A stretch of 64,000 nucleotides of DNA from Hydractinia symbiolongicarpus (Eukaryota > Cnidaria > Hydrozoa > Anthoathecata > Hydractiniidae), in contig NC_079882.1 in the NCBI RefSeq assembly GCF_029227915.1, forward strand, positions 1,302,001 through 1,366,000. The letters are read 5' to 3'. The notes under the pieces are model-generated. The model had not been told where the DNA came from. It did not search any database and saw only the letters and a list, made by a program, of their open reading frames with translations. Shown one piece after another: positions 1-10,037 of this stretch; position 1 is the first letter of the stretch, and every line of letters begins with the position of its first letter. A program made the translations under genes and the position numbers.

Positions 1-93
1 AAAGCTTGTTAAAAGCTATGCAACCTAGTAATCTCAGAAAAATTTCGCTAAACACATGTTGGCACCAATATGTGACCCAACCGTTGTAACTCA

Positions 94-110
94 AACGGTT
101 TGAAACCGTT
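94..110. repeat. Perfect 17-bp palindrome in the unit's left half (nine copies)
   Basis: AACGGTTTGAAACCGTT has 8-base arms around one central base. Perfect copies are at 94-110, 1768-1784, 2703-2719, 4393-4409, 5137-5153, 11597-11613, 14198-14214, 25971-25987 and 27843-27859. Several other units have AACGGTTTGACACCGTT, one base from perfect. The left arm also pairs with the upstream CCGTT of the more general CCGTTGTAACTCAAACGG dyad, so three CCGTT/AACGG motifs lie within about 32 bp on alternating strands. Short palindromes of this kind are typical of homodimer binding sites; a binding role here is inference. Confidence 0.9.
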
Positions 111-390
111 AGAAAGTCAATAAAGAGTAGTTTTTGAAACTGTCACTATTTTTCAGAGCGCAATTTCGGCTAGGATTGGTTCCACAGTAAAGAATGATTT
201 ATTTATCTAAATTTTTAAATGAAGCGCTACTACAGCACACAGTGTAATCGCTGAGTTCCGGCAATCACGTCAAATTAAGAAGAATGTTTTTTCTTGGAGT
301 CCATTGTCTCATTTATCACATTTATCAGGTCACAGTCCAAAGTTAGTTCAATTAAGTCCTACAGTCAATCGTTTCATTGTTAAAGGCTAT

Positions 391-581
391 GCAACCTAGT
401 AATCTCAGAAAAATATCGCTAAATACATGTTGGCACCAATATGTGACCCAACCGTTGTAACTCAAACTGACTGACACCGTTAGAAATTCAATGAAATGTA
501 GTTTTTGAAACTGTCGCTATTTCTTCAGCGCGCGATAACGGCTAGGATTGGTTCCTCAGTAAAAAGCTTGTTAAAAGCTAT
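391..581 (+). repeat. Representative short unit (191 bp, right half deleted)
   Basis: The left half is complete through GGCTAGGATTGG, then the sequence jumps from CAGTAAAAA to TTGTTAAAAGCTAT at the unit end, a loss of about 181 bp. The junction carries a direct repeat AAAAGCT (562-568 and 573-579) split by TGTT, and creates a HindIII site AAGCTT (564-569) that I see in no full-length unit. Short units start at 391, 954, 1503, 2065, 3373, 3564, 4128, 6537, 10410, 11332, 13011, 13933, 15970 (190 bp, one base lost near 16021), 16890, 17454, 18018, 19670, 21334, 22614, 25706, 27014, 27578 and 33655 (HindIII site lost by C to T, AAGTTT). The identical junction in all 23 implies a single founding deletion later amplified. 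The window begins inside the end of another one (HindIII at 2-7). Confidence 0.95.
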
Positions 582-1144
582 GCAACCTAGTAATCTCAGA
601 AAAATATCGCTAAATACATGTTGGCACCAATATGTGACCCAACTGTTGTAACTCAAACGGACTGACACCGTTAGAAAGTCAATGAAATGTAGTTTTTGAA
701 ACTGTCGCTATTTCTTCAGCGCGCGATAACGGCTAGGATTGGTTCCACAGAAAAGAATAACTTATTTATCTAAATTTTAAATGAAGCGCTACCACAGCGC
801 CCAGTGTGACCGCTGAGTTCCGGCAATCACGTCAAATTAAACAGAATGTTATTTCTTGGAGTCCAATTGTCTTATTTATCACATTTATCAAGTCACAGTC
901 CAAAGTTAGTGCAATTAAGGCCCAAAGTGAATCCTTTCATTGTTAAAAGCGATGCAACCTAGTAATCTCAGAAACATATCGCCAAATACATGTTGGTACC
1001 AATATGTGACCCAACCGTTGTAACTCAAACTGACTGACACCGTTAGAATTTCAATGAAATGTAGTTTTTAAAACTGTCGCTATTTCTTCAGCGCGCGATA
1101 ACGGCTAGGATTGGTTCCTCAGTAAAAAGCTTGTTAAAAGCTAT

Positions 1145-1502
1145 GCAACCTAGTAATCTCAGAAAAATATCGCTAAATACATGTTGGCACCAATATGTGA
1201 CCCAACCGTTGTAACTCAAACGGTTTGACACCGTTAGAAAGTCAATGAAATGTAGTTTTTGAAACTGTCGCTATTTCTTCAGCGCGGGATAACGGCAAGG
1301 ATTGGTCCCACAGAAAAGAATGACTTATTTATCTAAATTTTTAAATGAGGCGCTACCACATCGCCCACTGGGCAATCATGATAAATTAAGAAGAATGTTA
1401 TTTCTTGGAGTCCAATTGTCTTATTTATCACATTTAACAAGTCACAGTCCAAATTTATTTCAATTAAGTCCCATAGTCAATCGTTTCATTGTTAAAAGCT
1501 AT
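1145..1502 (+). repeat. Representative 358-bp unit (15-bp deletion subfamily)
   Basis: Compared with full-length units, 15 bp (TAATCGCTGAGTTCC) are missing between 1370 and 1371, giving CCCACTGGGCAATCATG. The subfamily has 25 members, at 1145, 5807, 7474, 8577, 9680, 10601, 13202, 15240, 16160, 18582, 19312, 20605, 21525, 22256, 23549, 23906 (with a further 19-bp loss), 24245, 24975, 29257, 30361, 30719, 31822, 32180, 34591 and 36068. All lie left of 36.43 kb. The deletion removes an in-frame TAA, so several members show a 63-69 codon reading frame; this is a side effect of the deletion. Confidence 0.93.
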
Positions 1503-2255
1503 GCAACCTAGTACTCTCAGAAAAATATCGCTAAATACATGTTGGCACCAATATGTGACCCAACCGTTGTAACTCAAACTGACTGACACCGTTAGAAATT
1601 CAATGAAATGTAGTTTTTGAAACTGTCGCTATTTCTCCAGCGCGCGATAACGGCTAGGATTGGTTCCACAGTAGAAAGCTTGTTAAAAGCTATGCAACCT
1701 AGTAATCTCAGAAAAATTTCGCTAAACACATGTTGGCACCAATATGTGACCCAACCGTTGTAACTCAAACGGTTTGAAACCGTTAGAAAGTCAATAAAGT
1801 GTAGTTTTTGAAACTGTCACTATTTTTCAGAGCGCAATTTCGGCTAGGATTGGTTCCACAGTAAAGAATGATTTATTTATCTAAATTTTTAAATGAAGCG
1901 CTACTACAGCACACAGTGTAATCGCTGAGTTCCGGCAATCACGTCAAATTAAGAAGAATGTTTTTTCTTGGAGTCCATTGTCTCATTTATCACATTTATC
2001 AGGTCACAGTCCAAAGTTAGTTCAATTAAGTCCTACAGTCAATCGTTTCATTGTTAAAGGCTATGCAACCTAGTAATCTCAGAAAAATATCGCTAAATAC
2101 ATGTTGGCACCAATATGTGACCCAACCGTTGTAACTCAAACTGACTGACACCGTTAGAAATTCAATGAAATGTAGTTTTTGAAACTGTCGCTATTTCTTC
2201 AGCGCGCGATAACGGCTAGGATTGGTTCCTCAGTAAAAAGCTTGTTAAAAGCTAT

Positions 2256-5200
2256 GCAACCTAGTAATCTCAGAAAAATATCGCTAAATACATGTTGGCA
2301 CCAATATGTGACCCAACTGTTGTAACTCAAACGGACTGACACCGTTAGAAATTCCATGAAATGTAGTTTTTGAAACAGTCTCTATTTCTTCAGCGCGCAA
2401 TTACGGCTAGGATTGGTCCCACAGTAAAAAATGACTTATTAAATTAAATTTTTAAATGAAGTGCTACTACAGCACCCAGTGTAATCGCTGAGTTCCAGCA
2501 AACATGTCAAATTAAGAAGAATGTTATTTCTTGGAGTCCAATTGTCTTATTTATCACATTTATCAAGTCACAGTCCAAAGTTAGTTCAATTAAGTCCCAC
2601 AGTCAATCGTTTCACTGTTAAAAGCGATGCAACCTAGTAATATCAGATAAATATCGCTAAATACATGTTGGTAGGAATATGTGACCCAACCGTTGTAACT
2701 CAAACGGTTTGAAACCGTTAGAAAGTCAATAAAGTGTAGTTTTTGAAACTGTCACTATTTTTCAGCGCGCAATTTCGGCTAGGATTGGTTCCACAGTAAA
2801 GAATGACTTATTTATCTAAATTTTTAAATGAAGCGCTACTACAGCACACAGTGTAATCGCTGAGTTCCGGCAATCACGACAAATTAAGAAGAATGTTATT
2901 TCTTGGAGTCCAGTTGTCTTATTTATCACATTTATCAAGTCACAGTCCAAAGTTAGTTCAATTAAGGCCCAAAGTGAATCGTTTCATTGTTAAAAGCGAT
3001 GCAACCTAGTAATCTCAGAAACATATCGCTAAATACATGTTGGTACCAATATGTGACCCAACCGTTGTAACTCAAACGGACTGACACCGTTAGAAAGTCA
3101 ATGAAATGTAGTTTTTGAAACTGTCGCTATTTCTTCAGCGCGCGATAACGGCTAGGATTGGTTCCACAGAAAATAATAACTTATTTATCTAAATTTTTAA
3201 ATGAAGCGCTACTACAGCACACAGTGTAATCGCTGAGTTCCGGCAATCACGTCAAATTAAGAAGAATGTTTTTTCTTGGAGTCCATTGTCTCATTTATCA
3301 CATTTATCAGGTCACAGTCCAAAGTTAGTTCAATTAAGTCCCACCGTCAATCGTTTCATTGTTAAAAGCTATGCAACCTAGTAATCTCAGAAAAATATCG
3401 CTAAATACATGTTGGCACCAATATGTGTCCCAACCGTTGTAACTCAAACTGACTGACACCGTTAAAAAGTCAATGAAATGTAGTTTTTGAAACTTTCGCT
3501 ATTTCTTCAGCGCGCGATAACGGCTAGGATTGGTTCCTCAGTAAAAAGCTTGTTAAAAGCTATGCAACCTAGTAATCTCAGAAAAATATCGCTAAATACA
3601 TGTTGGCACCAATATGTGACCCAACTGTTGTAACTCAAACAGTTTGACACCGTTAGAAAGTCAATGAAATGTAGTTTTTGAAACTTTCGCTATTTCTTCA
3701 GCGCGCGATAACGGCTAGGATTGGTTCCTCAGTAAAAAGCTTGTTAAAAGCGATACAACCTAGTAATATCAGATAAATATCGCTAAATACATGTTGGTAG
3801 GAATATGGGACCCAACCGTTGTAACTCAAACGGACTGACACCCTTAGAAAGTCAATGAAATGTAGTTTTTGAAACAGTCGCTATTTCTTCAGCGCGCGAT
3901 AACGGATAGGATTGGTCCCACAGTAAAAAATGATTTATAAAACTAAATTTTTAAATGAAGCGCTACCACAGCGTCCAGTGTGATCGCTGAGTTCCGGCAA
4001 TCACGTCAAATTAAACAGAATGTTATTTCTTGGAGTCCAATTGTCTTATTTATCACATTTAACAAGTCACAGTCCAAATTTAGTTCAATTAAGTCCCCCA
4101 GTCAATCGTTGCATTGTTAAAAGCTATGCAACCTAGTAATCTCAGAAAAATATCGCTAAATACATGTTGGCACCAATATGTGACCCAACCGTTGTAACTC
4201 AAACTGACTGACACCGTCAGAAATTCAATGAAATGTAGTTTTTGAAACTGTCGCTATTTCTTCAGCGCGCGATAACGGCTAGGATTGGTTCCACAGTAAA
4301 AAGCTTGTTAAAAGCTATGCAACCTAGTAATCTCAGAAAAATTTCGCTAAATACATGTCCGCACCAATATGTGACCCAACCGTTGTAACTCAAACGGTTT
4401 GAAACCGTTAGAAAGTCAATAAAGTGTAGTTTTCGAAACTGTCACTATTTTTCAGCGCGCAATTTCGGCTAGGATTGGTTCCACAGTAAAGAATGACTTA
4501 TTTATCTAAATTTTTAAATGAAGCGCTACTACAGCACACAGTGTAATCGCTGAGTTCCGGCAATCACGACAAATTAAGAAGAATGTTTTTTCTTGGGATC
4601 CATTGTCTCATTTATCACATTTATCAGGTCACAGTCAAAAGTTAGTTCAATTAAGTCCCACAGTCAATCATTTCATTGTTAAAAGCTATGCAACCTAGTA
4701 ATCACAGAAAAATATCGCTAAATACATGTTGGCACCAATATGTGACCCAACTGTTGTAACTCAAACGGACTGACACCGTTAGAAATTCCATGAAATGTAG
4801 TTTTTGAAACTGTCTCTATTTCTTCAACGCGCAATTACGGCTAGGATTGGTCCCACAGTAAAAAATGACTTATTATTTTAAATTTTTAAATGAAGTGCTA
4901 CTACAGCACCCAGTGTAATCGCTGAGTTCCAGCAAACATGTCATATTAAGAAGAATGTTATTTCTTGGAGTCCAATTGTCTTATTTATCACATTTATCAA
5001 GTCACAGTCCAAAGTTAGTTCAATTAAACCCCACAGTCAATCGTTTCACTGTTAAAAGCGATGCAACCTAGTAATATCAGATAAATATCGCTAAATACAT
5101 GTTGGTAGGAATATGTGACCCAACCGTTGTAACTCAAACGGTTTGAAACCGTTAGAAAGTCAATAAAGTGTAGTTTTTGAAACTGTCACTATTTTTCAGC

Positions 5201-5433
5201 GGGCAATTTCGGCTAGGATTGGTTCCACAGTAAAGAATGACTTATTTATCTAAATTTTTAAATGAAGCGCTACTACAGCACACAGTGTAATCGCTGAGTT
5301 CCGGCAATCACGACAAATTAAGAAGAATGTTTTTTCTTGGAATCCATTGTCTCATTTATCACATTTATCAGGTCACAGTCAAAAGTTAGTTCAATTAAGT
5401 CCCACAGTCAATCGTTTCATTGTTAAAAGCTAT
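2256..5433 (+). repeat. Units with a 2434-bp offset duplication
   Basis: Starts: 2256 (373), 2629 (372), 3001 (372), 3373 (191), 3564 (191), 3755 (373), 4128 (191), 4319 (371), 4690 (373), 5063 (371). Units 2256 and 2629 match 4690 and 5063 (both pairs share CAACTGTTG.., AGAAATTCCATG, and GGTAGGAATATG followed by the perfect palindrome). Unit 3755 carries a private set (GGTAGGAATATGGGACCC, GACACCCTTAG, GATTTATAAAACTAAAT) that returns at 15597 and, in part, at 10959, 13560, 25333 and 29615, so it belongs to a dispersed subfamily. Confidence 0.82.
3373..3754 (+). repeat. Only tandem pair of short units
   Basis: Two 191-bp units (3373-3563 and 3564-3754) lie side by side, the only such doublet seen. 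The second ends in AAAAGCGATACAACC instead of the usual AAAAGCTATGCAACC, so its last bases come from another subfamily: an exchange just right of the deletion junction. The second unit also has ACTGTT..AACAGT in place of ACCGTT..AACGGT at the dyad, with both arms changed in matching fashion. Confidence 0.85.
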
Positions 5434-6955
5434 GCAACCTAGTAATCTCAGAAAAATATCACTAGCTACATGTTGGCACCAATATGTGACCCAACTGTTA
5501 TAACTCAAACGGATTGACACCGTTAGAAATTCCATGAAATGCAGTTTTTGAAACTGTCTCTATTTCTTCATCGCGCAATTACGGCTAGGATTGGTCCCAC
5601 AGTAAAAAATGACTTATTAATTTAAATTTTTAAATGAAATGCTACTACAGCACCCAGTGTAAACGCTGAGTTCCGGCAAACATGTCAAATTAAGAAGAAT
5701 GTTATTTCTTGGAGTCCAGTTGTCTTATTTATCACATTTATCAAGTCACAGTCCAAAGTTAGTTCAATTAAGTCCCAAAGTGAATCGTTTCATTGTTAAA
5801 AGCGATGCAACCTAGTAATCTCAGAAACATATCGCTAAATACATGTTGGTACCAATATGTGTCCCAACCGTTGTAACTCAAAAGGACTGACACCGTTAGA
5901 AAGTCAATGAAATGTAGTTTTTGAAACTGTCGCTATTTCTTCAGCGCGCGAAAACGGCTAGGATTGGTTCCACAGAAAAGAATAATTTATTTATCTAAAT
6001 TTTAAATGAAGCTCTACCACAGCGCCCAGTGGGCAATCATGACAAATTAAGAAGAATGTTATTTCTTGGAGCCCAATTTTCTCATTTATCACATTTATCA
6101 GGTCACAGTCCAAAGTTAGTTCAATTAAGTCCCAAAGTGAATCGTTTCATTGTTAAAAGCGATGCAACCTAGTAATCTCAGAAACATATCGCTAAATACA
6201 TGTTGGTACCAATATGTGACCCAACCGTTGTAACTCAAACGGACTGACACCGTTAGAAATTCAATGAAATGTAGTTTTTGAAACTGTCGCTATTTCTTCA
6301 GCGCGTAATTACGGCTAGGATTGGTCCCACAGTAAAGAATGATTTATTAAACGAAATTTTTAAATGAAGCGCTACCACAGCGCCCAGTGTGATCGCTGAG
6401 TTGAGGCAGTCACGTCAAATTAAACAGAATGTTATTTCTTGGAGTCCAATTGTCTTATTTATCACATTTAACAAGTCAAAGTCCAAAGTTAGTTCAATTA
6501 AGTCCTACAGTCAATCGTTTCATTGTTAAAGGCTATGCAACCTAGTAATCTCAGAAAAATATCGCTAAATACATGTTGGCACCAATATGTGACCCAACCG
6601 TTGTAACTCAAACTGACTGACACCGTTAGAAATTCAATGAAATGTAGTTTTTGAAACTGTCGCTATTTCTTCAGCGCGCGATAACGGCTAGGATTGGTTC
6701 CTCAGTAAAAAGCTTGTTAAAAGCTATGCAACCTATTAATCTCAGAAAAATATCGCTAAATACATGTTGGCACCAATATGTGACCCAACTGTTGTAACTC
6801 AAATGGTTTGACACCGTTAGAAAGTCAATGAAATGTAGTTTTTGAAACTGTCACTACTTTTTCAGCGCGCAATTACGGCTAGGATTGGTTCCACAGTAAA
6901 GAATGACTTATTTATCTAAATTTTTAAATGAAGCTCTACTACAGCACACAGTGTA
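5434..6955 (+). repeat. Satellite units without a local block duplication
   Basis: Starts: 5434 (373), 5807 (357), 6164 (373), 6537 (191), 6728 (372, runs to 7099). Unit 5807 shares the right-half CAAAGTGAATCG variant with unit 2629 and others. Nothing other than satellite is present. Confidence 0.85.
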
Positions 6956-9161
6956 ATTGCTGAGTTCCGGCAATCACGTCAAATTAAGAAGAATGTTTTC
7001 TTTTGGAATCCATTTTCTCATTTATCACATTTATCAGGTCACAGTCAAAAGTTAGTTCAATTAAGTCCCACAGTCAATCGTTTCAATGTTAAAAGCTATG
7101 CAACCTAGTAATCTCAGAAAAATATCGCTAAATACATGTTGGCACCAATATGTGACCCAACCGTTGTAACTCAAACGGACTGACACCGTTAGAAAGTCCA
7201 TGAAATGTTATTTTTTGAAACTGTCTCTATTTCTTCATCGCGCAATTACGGCTAGGATTGGTCCCACAGTAAAAAATGACTTATTAATTTAAATTTTTAA
7301 ATGAAATGCTACTACAGCGCCCAGTGTAAACGCTGAGTTCCCGCAAACATGTCTAATTAAGAAGAATGTTATTTCTTGGAGTCCAATTGTCTTATTTATC
7401 ACAATTATCAAGTCACAGTCCAAAGTTAGTTCAATTAAGTCCTACAGTCAATCGTTTCACTGTTAAAAGCGATGCAACCTAGTAATATCAGATAAATATC
7501 GCTAAATACAGGTTGGTAGGAATATGTGACACTACCGTTCTAACTCAAACGGACTGACACCGTTAGAAAGTCAATGAAATGTAGTTTTTGAAACTGTCGC
7601 TATTTCTTCAGCGCGCGATAACGGCTAGGATTGGTTCCACAGAAAAGAATAACTTATTTATCTAAATTTTTAAATGAAGCGCTACCACAACGCCCAGTGG
7701 GCAATCATGATAAATTAAGAAGAATGTTATTTCTTGGAGTCCAATTTTCTCGTTTATCACATTTATCAGGTCACAGTCCAAATTTATTTCAATTAAGTCC
7801 CACAGTCAATCGTTTCATTGTTAAAAGCTATGCAACCTAGTAATCTCAGAAAAATATCGCTAAATACATGTTGGCACCAACATGTGACCCAACTGTTGTA
7901 ACTCAAACTGACTGAGACCGTTAGAAATTCAATGAAATGTAGTTTTTGAAACTCTCAGTATTTTTTCAGCGCGCAATTACGGCTAGGATTGGTTCCACAG
8001 TAAAAAATGACTTATTTATCTGAATTTTTAAATGAAGCGCTACTACAGAACACAGTGTAATTGCTGAGTTCCGGCAATCACGTCAAATTAAGAAGAATGT
8101 TTTTTTTGGAATCCATTTTCTCATTTATCACATTTATCAGGTCACAGTCAAAAGTTAGTTCAATTAAGTCCCACAGTCAATCGTTTCATTGTTAAAAGCT
8201 ATGCAACCTAGTAATCTCAGAAAAATATCGCTAAATACATGTTGGCACCAATATGTGACCCAACCGTTGTAACTCAAACGGACTGACACCGTTAGAAAGT
8301 CCATGAAATGTTATTTTTTGAAACTGTCTTTATTTCTTCATCGCGCAATTACGGCTAGGATTGGTCCCACAGTAAAAAATGACTTATTAATTTAAATTTT
8401 TAAATGAAATGCTACTACAGCGCCCAGTGTAAACGCTGAGTTCCCGCAAACATGTCTAATTAAGAAGAATGTTATTTCTTGGAGTCCAATTGTCTTATTT
8501 ATCACAATTATCAAGTCACAGTCCAAAGTTAGTTCAATTAAGTCCTACAGTCAATCGTTTCACTGTTAAAAGCGATGCAACCTAGTAATATCAGATAAAT
8601 ATCGCTAAATACATGTTGGTAGGAATATGTGACACTACCGTTCTAACTCAAACGGACTGACACCGTTAGAAAGTCAATGAAATGTAGTTTTTGAAACTGT
8701 CGCTATTTCTTCAGCGCGCGATAACGGCTAGGATTGGTTCCACAGAAAAGAATAACTTATTTATCTAAATTTTTAAATGAAGCGCTACCACAACGCCCAG
8801 TGGGCAATCATGATAAATTAAGAAGAATGTTATTTCTTGGAGTCCAATTTTCTCGTTTATCACATTTATCAGGTCACAGTCCAAATTTATTTCAATTAAG
8901 TCCCACAGTCAATCGTTTCATTGTTAAAAGCTATGCAACCTAGTAATCTCAGAAAAATATCGCTAAATACATGTTGGCACCAACATGTGACCCAACTGTT
9001 GTAACTCAAACTGACTGAGACCGTTAGAAATTCAATGAAATGTAGTTTTTGAAACTCTCAGTATTTTTTCAGCGCGCAATTACGGCTAGGATTGGTTCCA
9101 CAGTAAAAAATGACTTATTTATCTGAATTTTTAAATGAAGCGCTACTACAGAACACAGTGT
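6956..9161 (+). repeat. 1103-bp tandem duplication (three units, two copies)
   Basis: About 6956-8058 recurs at 8059-9161. Units: 7100 (374), 7474 (358), 7832 (371), then 8203 (374), 8577 (358), 8935 (372). Shared private marks are GTTATTTTTTGAAAC, CTAATTAAGAAG, GACACTACCGTTC, GACTGAGACCG and AACTCTCAGTATT. Homology starts at TTGCTGAG (6956) and ends where unit 8935 returns to TAATCGCTGAG. The copies look almost identical, including a 69-codon frame in units 7474 and 8577. Confidence 0.9.
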
Positions 9162-10037
9162 AATCGCTGAGTTTCGGCAATCACGTCAAATTAAGAAGAA
9201 TGTTTTTTCTTGGAATCCATTGTCTCATTTATCACATTTATCAGGTCACAGTCAAAAGTAAGTTCAATTAAGTCCCACAGTCAATCGTTTCATTGTTAAA
9301 AGCTATGCAACCTAGTAATCTCAGAAAAAAATCGCTAAATACATGTTGGCACCAATATGTGACCCAATCGTTGTAACTCAAACGGACTGACACCGTTAGA
9401 AAGTCCATGAAATGTAGTTTTTGAAACTGTCTCTATTTCTTCAGCGCGCAATTACGGCTAGGATTGGTCCCACAGTAAAAATTGACTTATTAATTTAAAT
9501 TTTTCAATGAAGTGCTACTACAGCACCCAGTGTAATCACTGAGTTCCGGCAAACATGTCAAATTAAGAAGAATGTTATTTCTGGGAGCCCAATTTTCTCA
9601 TTTATCACATTTATCAGGTCACAGTCCAAAGTTAGTTCAATTAAGTCCCAAAGTGAATCGTTTCATTGTTAAAAGCGATACAACGTAGTAATATCAGATA
9701 AATATTGCTAAATACATGTTGGTACGAATATGTGACCCAACCGTTGAAACTCAAACGGACTGACACCGTTAGAAAGTCAATGAAATGTAGTTTTTGAAAC
9801 TGTTGCTATTATTTCAGCGCGCGATAACGGCTAGGATTGGTGCGACAGTAAAAAATGACTTATTAATATAAATTTTTAAATGAAGCGCTACCACAGCACA
9901 TTGTGGGCAATCATGTCAAATTAAGAGGAATGTTATTTCTTGGAGTGCAATTTTCTCATTTATCACATTTACCGGGTCACAGTCCAAACTTAGTTCAATT
10001 AAGTCCCACAGTCAATCGCATCACTGTTAAAAGCTAT
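9162..10037 (+). repeat. Satellite units between duplicated blocks
   Basis: Starts: 9307 (373) and 9680 (358), with the end of 8935. Unit 9680 opens a subfamily marked by GGTACGAATATG, CCGTTGAAACTC and GGTGCGACAG that recurs at 19312, 20605, 22256 and 23549. Its unit boundary reads ACAACGTAG; the next unit starts GTAACCTAG. Confidence 0.82.

Larger units (their letters stand above)
1..2350 (+). repeat. 1674-bp higher-order duplication (six units)
   Basis: Unit starts (lengths): 20 (371), 391 (191), 582 (372), 954 (191), 1145 (358), 1503 (191), 1694 (371), 2065 (191), 2256 (373). Positions 1 to about 685 recur at 1675 to about 2350, sharing the private AATTTCGCTAAACACATG and TTCAGAGCGCAATTTCGG. 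A visible difference is AAAGAGTAG (near 124) versus AAAGTGTAG (near 1798). Full-length and short units alternate regularly here. The left limit lies outside the window. Confidence 0.88.

Noticed and set aside
1302-1511. Recurrent 69-codon reading frame (also 7631, 8734, 10758, 13359) as a gene family
   Set aside because: The start is TTG, the frame exists only in units lacking the 15-bp segment with a TAA, it runs through to the next unit's start motif, and neighbouring units have stops or frameshifts. It is a repeat by-product.
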